A DNA stretch of 64,000 nucleotides. It comes from Spirochaetota bacterium (GTDB lineage: Bacteria > Spirochaetota > Spirochaetia > Treponematales > UBA12059). A program made the position numbers and the translations under genes. Where the stretch lies: NCBI GenBank assembly GCA_026398615.1, contig JAPLSN010000042.1:151597-215596 (forward strand). The letters run 5' to 3'. The notes beneath the pieces are model-generated. The model saw only the letters and a list, made by a program, of their open reading frames with translations, was not told where the DNA came from and searched no databases. Below are positions 9,222-17,787 of the stretch, one piece after another (the stretch's first letter is position 1; every line of letters begins with the position of its first letter).

Positions 9222-9566
9222 ATGGAAAATGCAAGGCTTCAAACGGTCCTCGAGATTCATGGTTCCCTGGGGATAGAATCGGTACGGGAACTGGCCTCCG
9301 GGTTTTCGCGCGCCATCCGTGAAACCGGCGACATCCATGTCGTCCTCTCCAACATCAGCGACATCGAATTGACCGGAATACAGCTCTTGTATGCCGCAGC
9401 GAAAGAAGCCGCGATGGCGGGAAAACGGATAACCTTCAGCGGGATCCTGGACTCCAGGATCACGATCAAGCTTGCGAGTGCGGGTTTCTTGAAGGAACCC
9501 TTGACGGATGCGGCAGATCTTCATAAGCGCCTGGCGGGATTCCCGGTTCCGGAGGAAGCGAAATGA
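9222..9566 (+). CDS. STAS-domain (anti-anti-sigma-like) protein
   Basis: A 114-residue single STAS domain with beta-strands around VHVVLSNIS-type sequence IHVVLSNISDIELTGIQLL and a C-terminal KLASAGFLK. In SpoIIAA-type proteins the phospho-acceptor is a Ser in the 'D.SG' loop; here the equivalent reads DIELTGIQ, so Thr may replace Ser. ATG 9222 is preceded by AAGGAAGGGG. It is the first gene of the operon and overlaps cheA by ATGA, so a role as a switch or adaptor of this kinase pathway is likely (inference from context). Confidence 0.8.
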   Translation: MENARLQTVLEIHGSLGIESVRELASGFSRAIRETGDIHVVLSNISDIELTGIQLLYAAAKEAAMAGKRITFSGILDSRITIKLASAGFLKEPLTDAADLHKRLAGFPVPEEAK

Positions 9567-11746
9567 TCGATAAATTCCGGACCGCCTTCAAGGAAGAAGC
9601 GGAAGAACTGCTTGGCCAGCTTGAAAACGCCCTGCTGGAAATCGAATCGTCGCCGGAAGATCCCGAGCTCATCAACGCGGCGTTCCGCGCCGTGCACACG
9701 ATCAAAGGATCGGCAGGGATGTTCGGATTCGAGGCCATCGCCCAGTTCGCGCATGGATTCGAAAACCTCATGGACTTGATAAGAAACGGCAAGCTGTCCG
9801 TCGACAAGGAAATCGTCAATCTGTGCCTCCGCGCCCGGGACCACATCAAGCAGATGCTCGGTGAGGACGGCAAACCCGGCACTGAGCTCACGATCGTTTC
9901 AGAAAGCCTTTCCGCGGAGATCCGGGCCATCACGGAATTGAAAACGGTCGAACCGTCAGGCAAGATCCATGCCGACAAGGTTCTTCCCCCGTCAGCCGGG
10001 AATGCTGCCGAGAAGACCGGGGCTGGATCCGACGGGGTGCCCGGAAACCGACGCGAAACCGATGATTCAAGTCCCGCCGAGGAAATGACCTACCGCATAC
10101 GCCTGACCCCATCTCCGGAAATTTGCAGGGACGGGACGAAAGTCCTCAAGCTTGTCCAGGAACTGTCAGGGCTCGGCGATTGTACTTCAGCGCCCAATGT
10201 TTCATTGATCCCGCGCCTGTCCGCGCTGGATCCCGAAAAAGCGTACTGCAATTGGGATTTCATCCTGACGACGTCGAAATCCGTGGAATCGATGCGGGAA
10301 ATTTTCCTTTTCGTAGAGGACAAGTGCGAACTTGCGGTCGATCGGGTATACGCCGCCGACGGAAACGAGGCCGTCAAGAAACTGGGGGAGATACTGGTTG
10401 ATCGCGGGCTGGTTTCCCGGGATACCGTGACCGACGCGCTACAGTCGGGAAAGAAATTGGGCGAAGTCCTTGTCGAAAACAAGGTTGTGACGGAGCAGCA
10501 ACTCGGCGCCGCGCTCGCGGAGCAGGAACATTTCAAGAAGGTGCAGGAAAAGCGGGCTGAACCCGGAATGTCGGCAGCATCCATCCGCGTTGCCAGCGAA
10601 AAACTGGATTTCCTCGTCGATCTCGTGGGTGAACTCGTGACGCTCCAGGCCCGGCTCTCCAGGACAGGCGCCGTCCTCGGCGATTCGGAGCTGAACTCCA
10701 TCGCCGAGCAATTCGACCGGCTCATCTCCCAACTCCGCGACAACACGATGAGCATCAGGATGCTGCCGATCGGATCCACGTTCAACAGGTTCCGCAGGGT
10801 AGTCAGGGACCTGTCGATGGACCTCGGCAAGGACGTCGAGCTGGTGACCGATGGCGGGGAGACGGAGCTCGACAAGACCGTCATCGAAAGGTTGAACGAT
10901 CCGCTTATCCACATCATCCGCAATTCCCTGGATCATGGTATCGAGGATCCGAAGATGCGCGTTTCGGCCGGAAAGCAGCGGAAGGGCACGATACTGCTTT
11001 CCGCAATGCACTCGGGTGCGCACGTCCTCATCAAGGTGTCGGACGACGGCGCCGGCATAGACGTCGAAGCGGTCAGGCGCAAAGCCGTCGAACGGGGCAT
11101 AGTCCCGTCGGGACAGGAACTCTCCGAGCAGGAAATCCACCAGATCATTTTCCAGCCCGGTTTCTCCACGGCGCCGACGGTGACCAGCGTATCGGGGCGA
11201 GGCGTCGGGATGGACGTCGTGAAGCGGGAGATCGATACCCTGGGAGGAACGGTGCTGGTCTCGAGCGAACGAGGCCGCGGAACGACCATCACCCTGAAGA
11301 TACCGCTCACCCTCGCGATCATCGAAGGATTGCTCGTGGCGGTCGGAAGCGAGCATTTCGTCATTCCACTGGCATCCGTGGAGGGATGCATCGAGATCGA
11401 TTCTTCCCTGGTCGACGGTTCCGGCGGCCGGGACATCATCCAGTACAGGGGCGAATTGCTTCCCTTCATCCACCTCAGGCGTTTCCTCTCCGTTCCAGGC
11501 GAATCACCTAAGATTCCTCAGATCGTCATCGTCAACGCCCTCGATTCGAAGGTCGGGTTCGTGGTGGACCAGGTCATCGGTGACAACCAGACGGTGATCA
11601 AGCCGCTGGGACGCATGTACAAGGACGTGGACGGCATCTCCGGCGCCACGATCCTCGGGGACGGGACGGTAGCCCTCATCATCGACGTCAACAGGCTGGC
11701 GATGGCGGTTCACCAGGATTCCGCCGGGCGCAGCAAGGCGGGATGA
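9563..11746 (+). CDS. cheA: chemotaxis histidine kinase CheA
   Basis: A 727-residue CheA. Hpt domain (1-105) with phospho-His45 in AVHTIKGSAG; a P2-like domain (about 175-265, starting MTYRIRLTPSPEI); an unusual insert at 274-323 with two LGE[IV]LV motifs 25 residues apart, resembling the tandem MshEN motif; dimerisation domain (SEKLDFLVDLVGELV); ATPase domain with N box HIIRNSLDHGIEDP, G1 DDGAGID and G2 GRGVGMDVV; then a C-terminal CheW-like regulatory domain. All catalytic motifs are intact. It is the core of an operon with cheR, cheB, cheY and cheW but no receptor. Confidence 0.96.
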   Translation: MIDKFRTAFKEEAEELLGQLENALLEIESSPEDPELINAAFRAVHTIKGSAGMFGFEAIAQFAHGFENLMDLIRNGKLSVDKEIVNLCLRARDHIKQMLGEDGKPGTELTIVSESLSAEIRAITELKTVEPSGKIHADKVLPPSAGNAAEKTGAGSDGVPGNRRETDDSSPAEEMTYRIRLTPSPEICRDGTKVLKLVQELSGLGDCTSAPNVSLIPRLSALDPEKAYCNWDFILTTSKSVESMREIFLFVEDKCELAVDRVYAADGNEAVKKLGEILVDRGLVSRDTVTDALQSGKKLGEVLVENKVVTEQQLGAALAEQEHFKKVQEKRAEPGMSAASIRVASEKLDFLVDLVGELVTLQARLSRTGAVLGDSELNSIAEQFDRLISQLRDNTMSIRMLPIGSTFNRFRRVVRDLSMDLGKDVELVTDGGETELDKTVIERLNDPLIHIIRNSLDHGIEDPKMRVSAGKQRKGTILLSAMHSGAHVLIKVSDDGAGIDVEAVRRKAVERGIVPSGQELSEQEIHQIIFQPGFSTAPTVTSVSGRGVGMDVVKREIDTLGGTVLVSSERGRGTTITLKIPLTLAIIEGLLVAVGSEHFVIPLASVEGCIEIDSSLVDGSGGRDIIQYRGELLPFIHLRRFLSVPGESPKIPQIVIVNALDSKVGFVVDQVIGDNQTVIKPLGRMYKDVDGISGATILGDGTVALIIDVNRLAMAVHQDSAGRSKAG

Positions 11747-11752
11747 TCGACG

Positions 11753-12622
11753 ATGACTGCCGGCCCTGTCGATGACGATCGCATCCTGAAGCCTACCATT
11801 CTCTCGGAGGCCGAATTCCGCAGGCTTGCGGCGTATATCGAGACGGAACTGGGCATCCGGATGCCCTCCGTCAAGAAGATCATGCTCGAGAGCCGTCTCC
11901 AGAAACGTCTCAAGCTGCTCGGATTCAAGAACTATTCCGATTACATGGAGTTCATCTTTTCCGGGAGTGAAGGCCGTGAAGAACTCGTCAACATGATCGA
12001 TGCAGTCACTACCAACAAGACGGACTTCTTCCGGGAGCCGGATCATTTCGATTTCCTCGCGGGCACCATCCTGCCGGAATTGACCGAATCGGGCGTCACC
12101 CAGCGCAGGACGGTGCAGATATGGTCCGCCGGCTGCTCGACCGGAGAGGAACCCTATACGATCGCGATGATCGTCGCCGATTACTGCGACCGGGCTGTAT
12201 CGGTCCCCTACCGCATCATCGCTTCGGACCTCTCCACGAAGGTGCTCGACTCCGGTCGCGCCGCTATCTACGGGGAAGAGAAAGTCACGATGGTCTCCGA
12301 TTCGTTCAAGAAGCGCTTCATGCTCAAGGGGAAGGACAGGCTCGCGGGGTTCGTCAAGATGAAGCCGGAGTTGCGGAACAGGATAGATTTCGTCAGGATC
12401 AATTTCATGGACGCGACCTATCCCGTCCCGCGGGACATCGATGTCGTATTCTGCAGGAACGTCATCATCTATTTCGACCGGAAAATCCAGGAAGCCATGC
12501 TGGGGAAGATTTGCGGCTACCTGAGATCGGGCGGCTACCTCGTCCTCGGTCATTCCGAAACGCTGACAGGAATGCAATTGCCGCTTGCCAACGTCGTGCC
12601 GACTATTTACCGACGGCTATGA
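11753..12622 (+). CDS. cheR: chemoreceptor methyltransferase CheR
   Basis: SAM-dependent glutamate O-methyltransferase of chemoreceptors, 289 residues. The N-terminal helical domain ([15 protein letters not shown]) is followed by the characteristic [15 protein letters not shown] and the SAM-binding motif [16 protein letters not shown], then [12 protein letters not shown] and the conserved ending [10 protein letters not shown]. Starts 6 bases after cheA. No receptor gene is present in the window, so its substrates are encoded elsewhere. Confidence 0.96.
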   Translation: MTAGPVDDDRILKPTILSEAEFRRLAAYIETELGIRMPSVKKIMLESRLQKRLKLLGFKNYSDYMEFIFSGSEGREELVNMIDAVTTNKTDFFREPDHFDFLAGTILPELTESGVTQRRTVQIWSAGCSTGEEPYTIAMIVADYCDRAVSVPYRIIASDLSTKVLDSGRAAIYGEEKVTMVSDSFKKRFMLKGKDRLAGFVKMKPELRNRIDFVRINFMDATYPVPRDIDVVFCRNVIIYFDRKIQEAMLGKICGYLRSGGYLVLGHSETLTGMQLPLANVVPTIYRRL

Positions 12623-12645
12623 ATGCAGGGAAAGGGAGCGTAACC

Positions 12646-13728
12646 ATGGCCAACCGCATCAGGGTGATGATAGTCGACGATTCCGCGGTGGTCCGGCAGA
12701 CCCTGAAGGATCTCCTCGATTCGGATTCCTCGATCATCACGATCTCCGTCGCTTCGGACCCCCTTTTCGCCCTCAAGAAGATGGAAACCGAATTGCCCGA
12801 CGTCATCGTCACCGACCTGGAAATGCCGCGCATGGACGGGCTCACCTTCATCCGCACCGTCATGGAGAGGACGCCGATTCCCATGGTGGTCTGCTCGTCG
12901 AAATCGGAACAGGGCTCGGACAACGCGATGAAGGCGATGGAATACGGCGCGGTCGAGATCATCCAGAAACCCAAAATCGGCACGAAGGAATTCCTCGAGG
13001 AAAGCCGCGTGGAAATCTGCGACGTGGTCAAGGCCGCGTTTCTCTCGAGACGGGTCATCCACAAGCGCGCCGAGAAGCCGGTCATCCACGAAGTCGCGCC
13101 GAAACTGACCGCCGATGTCATCATGCCCAAGCCTGATCCCCTGCGCACGTCCATAGAGACCACCGAACGAATCGTGATCGTCGGTGCGTCCACGGGCGGT
13201 ACCGAGGCTCTCAAGGATTTTCTCGAAGTCCTTCCGGAAGATACTCCCGGCATCGTGATCGTCCAGCATATGCCCGAACATTTCACGGCGGCGTTCGCGA
13301 AGAGGCTCGACGGAATCTGCCGCGTCTCGGTGAAGGAAGCCGAGAATGACGATACCGTCGTGCGTGGCCGGGCGCTGATCGCGCCCGGCAACAGGCACAC
13401 GTTGCTCAAACGATCCGGAGCGCGCTACTATGTCGAAGTCAAGGAAGGCCCGCTCGTGTGCCGGCACCGTCCGAGCGTCGACGTCCTGTTCCGGTCGGCC
13501 GCCAGGTACGCCGGAAAGAACGCCGTCGGTGTCATCATGACCGGCATGGGCGACGACGGCGCCAGGGGAATGAAGGAATTGCACGATTCCGGAGCGTTCA
13601 CGATAGCCCAGGACGAAATGTCGTGCGTCGTGTTCGGGATGCCGAACGAAGCCATCAAGCTCGGCGGCGTCGATGTCGTACTGCCGTTGCACAAGATCGC
13701 GGTGGAGGTCATGGGCCGATCCCGCTGA
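12646..13728 (+). CDS. cheB: chemoreceptor methylesterase/deamidase CheB
   Basis: 360 residues: receiver domain ([14 protein letters not shown], phospho-Asp in [13 protein letters not shown]) joined to a methylesterase domain with catalytic Ser in [11 protein letters not shown], His in VQHMPEHFT and Asp in [15 protein letters not shown] 12646 has GGGAG about 7 bases upstream; an alternative in-frame ATG at 12619 overlaps the cheR stop by ATGA and would add nine residues. Removes methyl groups from receptors, opposing CheR, under control of CheA phosphorylation. Confidence 0.95.
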   Translation: MANRIRVMIVDDSAVVRQTLKDLLDSDSSIITISVASDPLFALKKMETELPDVIVTDLEMPRMDGLTFIRTVMERTPIPMVVCSSKSEQGSDNAMKAMEYGAVEIIQKPKIGTKEFLEESRVEICDVVKAAFLSRRVIHKRAEKPVIHEVAPKLTADVIMPKPDPLRTSIETTERIVIVGASTGGTEALKDFLEVLPEDTPGIVIVQHMPEHFTAAFAKRLDGICRVSVKEAENDDTVVRGRALIAPGNRHTLLKRSGARYYVEVKEGPLVCRHRPSVDVLFRSAARYAGKNAVGVIMTGMGDDGARGMKELHDSGAFTIAQDEMSCVVFGMPNEAIKLGGVDVVLPLHKIAVEVMGRSR

Positions 13729-13747
13729 GAGTACCGAGGAGGATGGA

Positions 13748-14116
13748 ATGGCGAAGAAGATCCTGGTGGTGGACGATTCCGCAGCGATTCGGCAGAGCAT
13801 TTCATACATCCTGACGCAGGAGGGCTACGAGACGACCGAGGCCAAGGACGGTCTCGAGGCCTGCCAGATGCTGGACAATATCGAGCGGCTGGACTTGATC
13901 ATCACCGACGTCAACATGCCGAACATGGACGGGATTACCTTCATCCGCAAGGCGCGGGATGCGGTGAAGTTCAAATTCGTCCCGATTCTCGTCCTCACGA
14001 CGGAATCGCAGGGCACGAAGATGAATGAAGGCAAGGAAGCCGGAGCTACGGGATGGATCGTCAAACCGTTCAGCGCCGACAAGCTGCTCGAAGTTGTCAA
14101 GAAAGTGATCGAATGA
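13748..14116 (+). CDS. cheY: chemotaxis response regulator CheY
   Basis: 122-residue single receiver domain: acidic pair in LVVDDSAAI, phospho-Asp in LIITDVNMPNMDG, conserved Thr in LTTESQG and Lys in WIVKPFSADKL. GAGGAGG precedes ATG 13748. The stop overlaps the next start by ATGA. It would be phosphorylated by CheA and act on the flagellar switch or another output. Confidence 0.94.
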   Translation: MAKKILVVDDSAAIRQSISYILTQEGYETTEAKDGLEACQMLDNIERLDLIITDVNMPNMDGITFIRKARDAVKFKFVPILVLTTESQGTKMNEGKEAGATGWIVKPFSADKLLEVVKKVIE

Positions 14117-14616
14117 TGTCGGACGCCGTTTCCACCGAACGGGGAAAGCATCTCGCATTCGCCCTTGGAAGCGGGAATTTCGCCATCGATGTCGCAAGGG
14201 TGGAAGTCGTACTCGAGATGCAGCCCATCACGCGCGTCCCGAGATCCAAGTCCTTCCTCCGCGGCGTGACCAACCACCGTGGAAGCGTGATCCCGATCGT
14301 GGACTTGAAGATGCGTTTCGGCATGGGCGCTTCGGAAATCTCTCCGGCGACGAGCATCATCGTTCTCCAGCTCGGGTATGGCGGGGAAATGTTCACTGTG
14401 GGCCTTCTCGCGGACGGGGTTCGGGAAGTCGTCGACCTTTCCGATGCCGGCATCGAAAAGGCCCCGTCCATCGGGGGGAGGATCGACGAGTCGGTCATCG
14501 AAGGCATTGCCAAGGATGACTCTGGCGGCTTCGTGATCATCATCGACATCGACGAAGCGTTCAAGGATGCCGGGATCCATGGGTCAGGAACAGTTCCGGG
14601 AGTCATGGCAGGTTGA
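14113..14616 (+). CDS. cheW: CheW coupling protein
   Basis: 167-residue SH3-like CheW domain: FALGSGNFAIDVARVEVVLE, then TRVPRSKSFLRGVTNHRG and a segment matching the conserved 'G.V.PIVDL..RFG'. It links CheA to receptors. The start is ATG 14113 (ATGA overlap with cheY); ATG 14116 immediately follows and is an equal alternative. Confidence 0.94.
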   Translation: MMSDAVSTERGKHLAFALGSGNFAIDVARVEVVLEMQPITRVPRSKSFLRGVTNHRGSVIPIVDLKMRFGMGASEISPATSIIVLQLGYGGEMFTVGLLADGVREVVDLSDAGIEKAPSIGGRIDESVIEGIAKDDSGGFVIIIDIDEAFKDAGIHGSGTVPGVMAG

Positions 14617-14618
14617 GC

Positions 14619-16493
14619 ATGGCTACTCAAGCGGCGCGATCGAGCATCCTGATCGTCGAGGACGAAACCATCGTCGCGCTCGACATGCGCCTCAAGCTGG
14701 AATCCTTGGGCTATGTGGTGACGGGTCTGGCCGCGACCGGCGAGCAGGCCATAGCTTCGGTCAGGGAAAAACTTCCCGGACTCGTGCTCATGGATGTCAA
14801 GCTCAAGGGCGATGTCGACGGGATCGCCACCGCCGAGGTCATCCGCGCGGAGCAAGATGTGCCCATCGTGTTCGTCACGGCGTTCACCGACGAGACGACC
14901 CTCGACAGGGCGAAACGCGTCAGTCCCTACGGGTACATCGTCAAGCCGTACCACGACCGGGAACTGCGAATCGCGATCGAGCTCGCGGTGTACAAGCACG
15001 ACTATGAGCGAAGCATGAAGCAGGCCGTCGAGGCATCAGAGAACGCGTCGAAGCTGAAAACGATCTTCATGTCCAATGTCAGCCATGAATTGAAGACGCC
15101 GCTCAACAGCATCATGGGATTCACCGAACTCGCGCTGGACAGGATAACCGACCCCGATACGAGGGATTTCATCGTCATGATCAAGCAGGGCGCGGTTTCG
15201 CTTCGCTACCTGATTGAATCCATCCTGGAGTTCACGATGCTCGAGGAAGGGAAACTCGGGCCGCTCTACACCGAGTGCGACCTGCGGAACGCCGTCTTTT
15301 CCGCGCTTGTCGCGCTCGCACCCGCTGCATACGGGAAGGGCATCGAATTGAGCTGGTACGTCTCACCCGACGTCCCGGTTTCGATCCGCACCGACGACGC
15401 CAAGCTCAGGAAGGTCCTTTTCGCCATCGTGGAGAATGCCGTCAAATACACCGAACGCGGCTACGTCCGGGTACGGATCGATGCGGAACTGGACTGTGAA
15501 TCCCCGAAGATCCTGTTCAGGATCGAGGATACCGGCATTGGCATATCCGAAGGAAACAGGAGCATGTTGTTCTCCGCTTTCACGCAGATCGATGGGGCCA
15601 TGACGCGATCCGCGGGCGGCACCGGCATCGGCCTCGCGTTCACGAAAAAACTGCTTGCCGTGATCGGCGGTACCATCGGTTTCGACGACCGGCAGGGCGG
15701 GGGATCGGTATTCACGGTCGATCTGCCGTTCGACCCGTCGACGGCAAGGAGCATCGATCGTCCAAGGCTGTGCCGTTCGGCGATCCTGATCGGATTTCAT
15801 GAGCCGACAGGAGGGGATCTTGCCGACACGCTCGCGAACTGGGGCGTCCGGGTCGGGCGGGCGGATTCCCTGGCAGAGATCCCCGAATCGAGCTCCGACG
15901 GAGAGACTGTTTGTTTCATCGATGAAGAGGAAGCGGACAGGTACTGTTCTCGATCATTTTCCGGTGATCGTGCTGATTTTCCAGGGGGTCTTCCTGCGCG
16001 ATTGATCGCCGGATGCAGGATTGGCAGGGTCCTGCGCTCGAGCCTCCAGAAGAGCGGTTTTCCCGCCATTTTCCATCCGATGCCGTTCGACGAAGCCATC
16101 CTGTTGAACGCCATTTCCAGCATGGATTTGAGGAAATCCGCGATCCCAAGCGGCGAAACGGGAAACATGCGTACTGAGAAGCGCATCGGGGAAGCGGGCG
16201 GGCACTCCGCGGTCAGCGCGGACGAGGGCACCGTCCGCACCCGGGAAAGCGAATCCAGGACAGGGCTGTCTTCGAGCCCGGAATTGCAAGATTTCGCTGA
16301 CACCATGCTGCCGATCATAAATCGCCTGGACTGGGCCGGCATCGAACGCGGAGCCAGGGACTATTGGTTCCGGCGGAAATCCGACACGGAAAGCATGTGT
16401 TCCAGGATCGCTTTCGAAATATTGCTCGTAGCACGCCGGAGCGACAAGAACGCCCTGCAGGATATCGCGGAACGGATCAGGAAGGCGCTGTAG
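14619..16493 (+). CDS. hybrid sensor histidine kinase with N-terminal receiver
   Basis: 624 residues. An N-terminal receiver domain (ILIVEDETIVALDM; phospho-Asp in LVLMDVKLKG; Lys in YIVKPY), then HisKA with phospho-His in NVSHELKTPLNSIMGF, an HATPase domain (IVENAVKYTE; DTGIGIS; GGTGIGLAFTKKLL), and from about 375 a divergent receiver-like segment lacking a recognisable phospho-Asp, followed by a helical C-terminus. It has no transmembrane segment, so it senses a cytoplasmic cue or is fed by CheA. ATG 14619 is preferred; an upstream TTG at 14613 overlaps the cheW stop. Likely a side branch of the same chemosensory pathway. Confidence 0.88.
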   Translation: MATQAARSSILIVEDETIVALDMRLKLESLGYVVTGLAATGEQAIASVREKLPGLVLMDVKLKGDVDGIATAEVIRAEQDVPIVFVTAFTDETTLDRAKRVSPYGYIVKPYHDRELRIAIELAVYKHDYERSMKQAVEASENASKLKTIFMSNVSHELKTPLNSIMGFTELALDRITDPDTRDFIVMIKQGAVSLRYLIESILEFTMLEEGKLGPLYTECDLRNAVFSALVALAPAAYGKGIELSWYVSPDVPVSIRTDDAKLRKVLFAIVENAVKYTERGYVRVRIDAELDCESPKILFRIEDTGIGISEGNRSMLFSAFTQIDGAMTRSAGGTGIGLAFTKKLLAVIGGTIGFDDRQGGGSVFTVDLPFDPSTARSIDRPRLCRSAILIGFHEPTGGDLADTLANWGVRVGRADSLAEIPESSSDGETVCFIDEEEADRYCSRSFSGDRADFPGGLPARLIAGCRIGRVLRSSLQKSGFPAIFHPMPFDEAILLNAISSMDLRKSAIPSGETGNMRTEKRIGEAGGHSAVSADEGTVRTRESESRTGLSSSPELQDFADTMLPIINRLDWAGIERGARDYWFRRKSDTESMCSRIAFEILLVARRSDKNALQDIAERIRKAL

Positions 16494-16565
16494 CTGTTCC
16501 CGGATGATGCATCCAGCCCTTCAACGGCTAGCCAACGGTATTTCCGGTATGGAAAAGGGGGAATA

Positions 16566-16973
16566 ATGAAGATCCTTGTCGCTGAAGATGATTTTGGAAG
16601 CAGGAAGATGATGCAGCGTTTCCTGGAAAGCTATGGCGAAGTCGATGTCGTCGTCGACGGGGAGGAAGCCGTACAGGCTTTCAAGCTTTCATGGGAGGAG
16701 CAAACCCCATACTCGGTGATCTTCATGGACATCATGATGCCGAAGATGGACGGGCATGAAGCCATCAAGTATATCAGGGCATACGAGCAGTTGATGAGCG
16801 TCAGCCCGGTCGACGAGGTGAAGATCGTGATGGCAACCGTGCTCGAGGATCCCAAGAATGTCATCGAGGCATATTATAAAAGTGGCGCCACAAGCTACCT
16901 GGTCAAGCCGATCGACCGCGAACGGCTGAAGGAAGAAATGGGTCGGCTCGGAATCACCGAAAAGGCGCAATAG
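16566..16973 (+). CDS. single-domain response regulator
   Basis: 135-residue receiver domain: acidic residues in ILVAEDDFGSRK, phospho-Asp in VIFMDIMMPKMDGHEA, Thr in IVMATVLED, Lys in SYLVKPID. There is no output domain. It is preceded by AAAGGGGGAATA before ATG 16566 and is 72 bases after the hybrid kinase, its probable partner. It differs from the cheY of the operon by a longer alpha3/beta4 loop. Confidence 0.9.
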   Translation: MKILVAEDDFGSRKMMQRFLESYGEVDVVVDGEEAVQAFKLSWEEQTPYSVIFMDIMMPKMDGHEAIKYIRAYEQLMSVSPVDEVKIVMATVLEDPKNVIEAYYKSGATSYLVKPIDRERLKEEMGRLGITEKAQ

Positions 16974-17199
16974 CCCCCGATCCGATGAGCAGCCCGCAAG
17001 GCGCATTCTCGAGATCGATGGCATTGGAGGCGGCGTACGATCGTTTCCCGCGGGGAATGCGCACATCGATGGTTTTCAGATTCCAGGACGGTCGTTCGGA
17101 CAGGATAAGGAGGGGGAAGCGATCAGCGACGAAGCGAAACCCCACCTGGCAAGCAACGGCGCGCTCGACGCGATTCCAGCGGCGGGAATCCTGCCGCGT
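16974..17199 (+). other. intergenic region without a supported gene
   Basis: The region follows the response regulator. Short open frames on both strands here are arginine-rich and without recognisable motifs or ribosome binding sites, and no clear terminator is visible. Together with the relic at 17200-17436 it looks like decayed DNA between the chemosensory and clpC units. Confidence 0.5.
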
Positions 17200-17436
17200 T
17201 CAACGGATTCCGAAATCGGCATAGAATCCAAGATCGGGCAACTTGCCTCCGATGGACGTGGGGTCAGCTTCCAGGAAGAGGGAAAGGAGCGTCGCCACCC
17301 GTTTGGCTGCCTTGGGTGCAGGTTCGAACACGTAGGCCGAGCGCGGGATCGCCGCAGAGGCGGCGGCCGCTCTCAGCCCGAAATCGTGTTTTTCCGCGAG
17401 CGTTCCCGCTTCCGCCGGGTTCAGGGACGCCTTCGT
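17200..17436 (-). pseudogene. C-terminal relic of an ABC-transporter solute-binding protein
   Basis: Minus-strand open stretch of 78 codons between two stops, with no start codon. The translation looks like real protein (Ala-rich, balanced) and contains AAIPRSAYVFEPAPKAA, LLSLFLEAD and IGGKLPDLGFY. From memory, this resembles the C-terminus of NMT1/THI5-like (NitT/TauT family) substrate-binding proteins, which commonly end with an IGGKLPD-x-x-FY motif. The N-terminal 250 or so residues are missing: the region upstream on this strand is occupied by the promoter and start of mcsA. Inferred to be what remains of a transporter gene after deletion. Confidence 0.5.
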
Positions 17437-17454
17437 TCAGACCGGGAGCGTTCC

Positions 17455-17484
17455 GTGACACCGGCCGGCCAATTCGGTTATACT
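17455..17484 (+). promoter_or_regulatory. promoter of the mcsA-mcsB-clpC unit
   Basis: GTGACA (17455-17460), 18-base spacer, TATACT (17479-17484). The expected transcription start, about 7 bases after the -10 box, falls on or next to the ATG at 17491, so the message would be leaderless. No CtsR-type operator was recognised. Confidence 0.5.
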
Positions 17485-17490
17485 CGGATC

Positions 17491-17787
17491 ATGGTGTGTG
17501 AACGATGCGGCAGCGCCGAAGCCGTCATTTACATCCGGAACGGCACGACGGGCGATCCGGGCGGGCAGAGGCTGTGCTCGTCCTGCGCCTCCCTTCGGGG
17601 AATACGCGCGACATCCGGCGGGACGGTTTCGCTCGATCTCGATTAGCTTCTGGCGGGATCCGGCCGGGATCCCGCCGACCGTGCTGTCTGTCCTGCCTGC
17701 GCATTGGGGGCTTCCGATTTCGAAAACGGGGGAAGGATGGGATGCGCCGTCTGTGCAGCCACATTCCCCGGCCTGGTCGCGCGGAGG
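17491..17787 (+). pseudogene. mcsA: McsA-like zinc protein interrupted by an in-frame TAG
   Basis: McsA is the zinc-binding activator of the protein-arginine kinase McsB and is normally encoded just upstream of mcsB and clpC, as here. The frame from ATG 17491 gives 51 residues with CERC and CSSC, then a TAG stop (17644-17646). The same frame continues without another stop and encodes CPAC (17689-17700) and, after ENGGRM, GCAVCAATF (17740-17766), the third and fourth CxxC pairs of McsA in the right order and spacing. The frame then runs directly into McsB. The usual C-terminal UVR motif is not visible. Either a nonsense mutation (or sequencing error) in an mcsA-mcsB fusion, or a decayed gene; only the first zinc finger would be made without readthrough. 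Confidence 0.65.

Noticed and set aside
12607..13809. 400-codon minus-strand frame opposite cheB
   Set aside because: Shadow of cheB codons; no motif or start signal.
16985..17224. 79-codon plus-strand frame after the response regulator
   Set aside because: Arg-rich, no ribosome binding site, no family, and overlaps the minus-strand relic.
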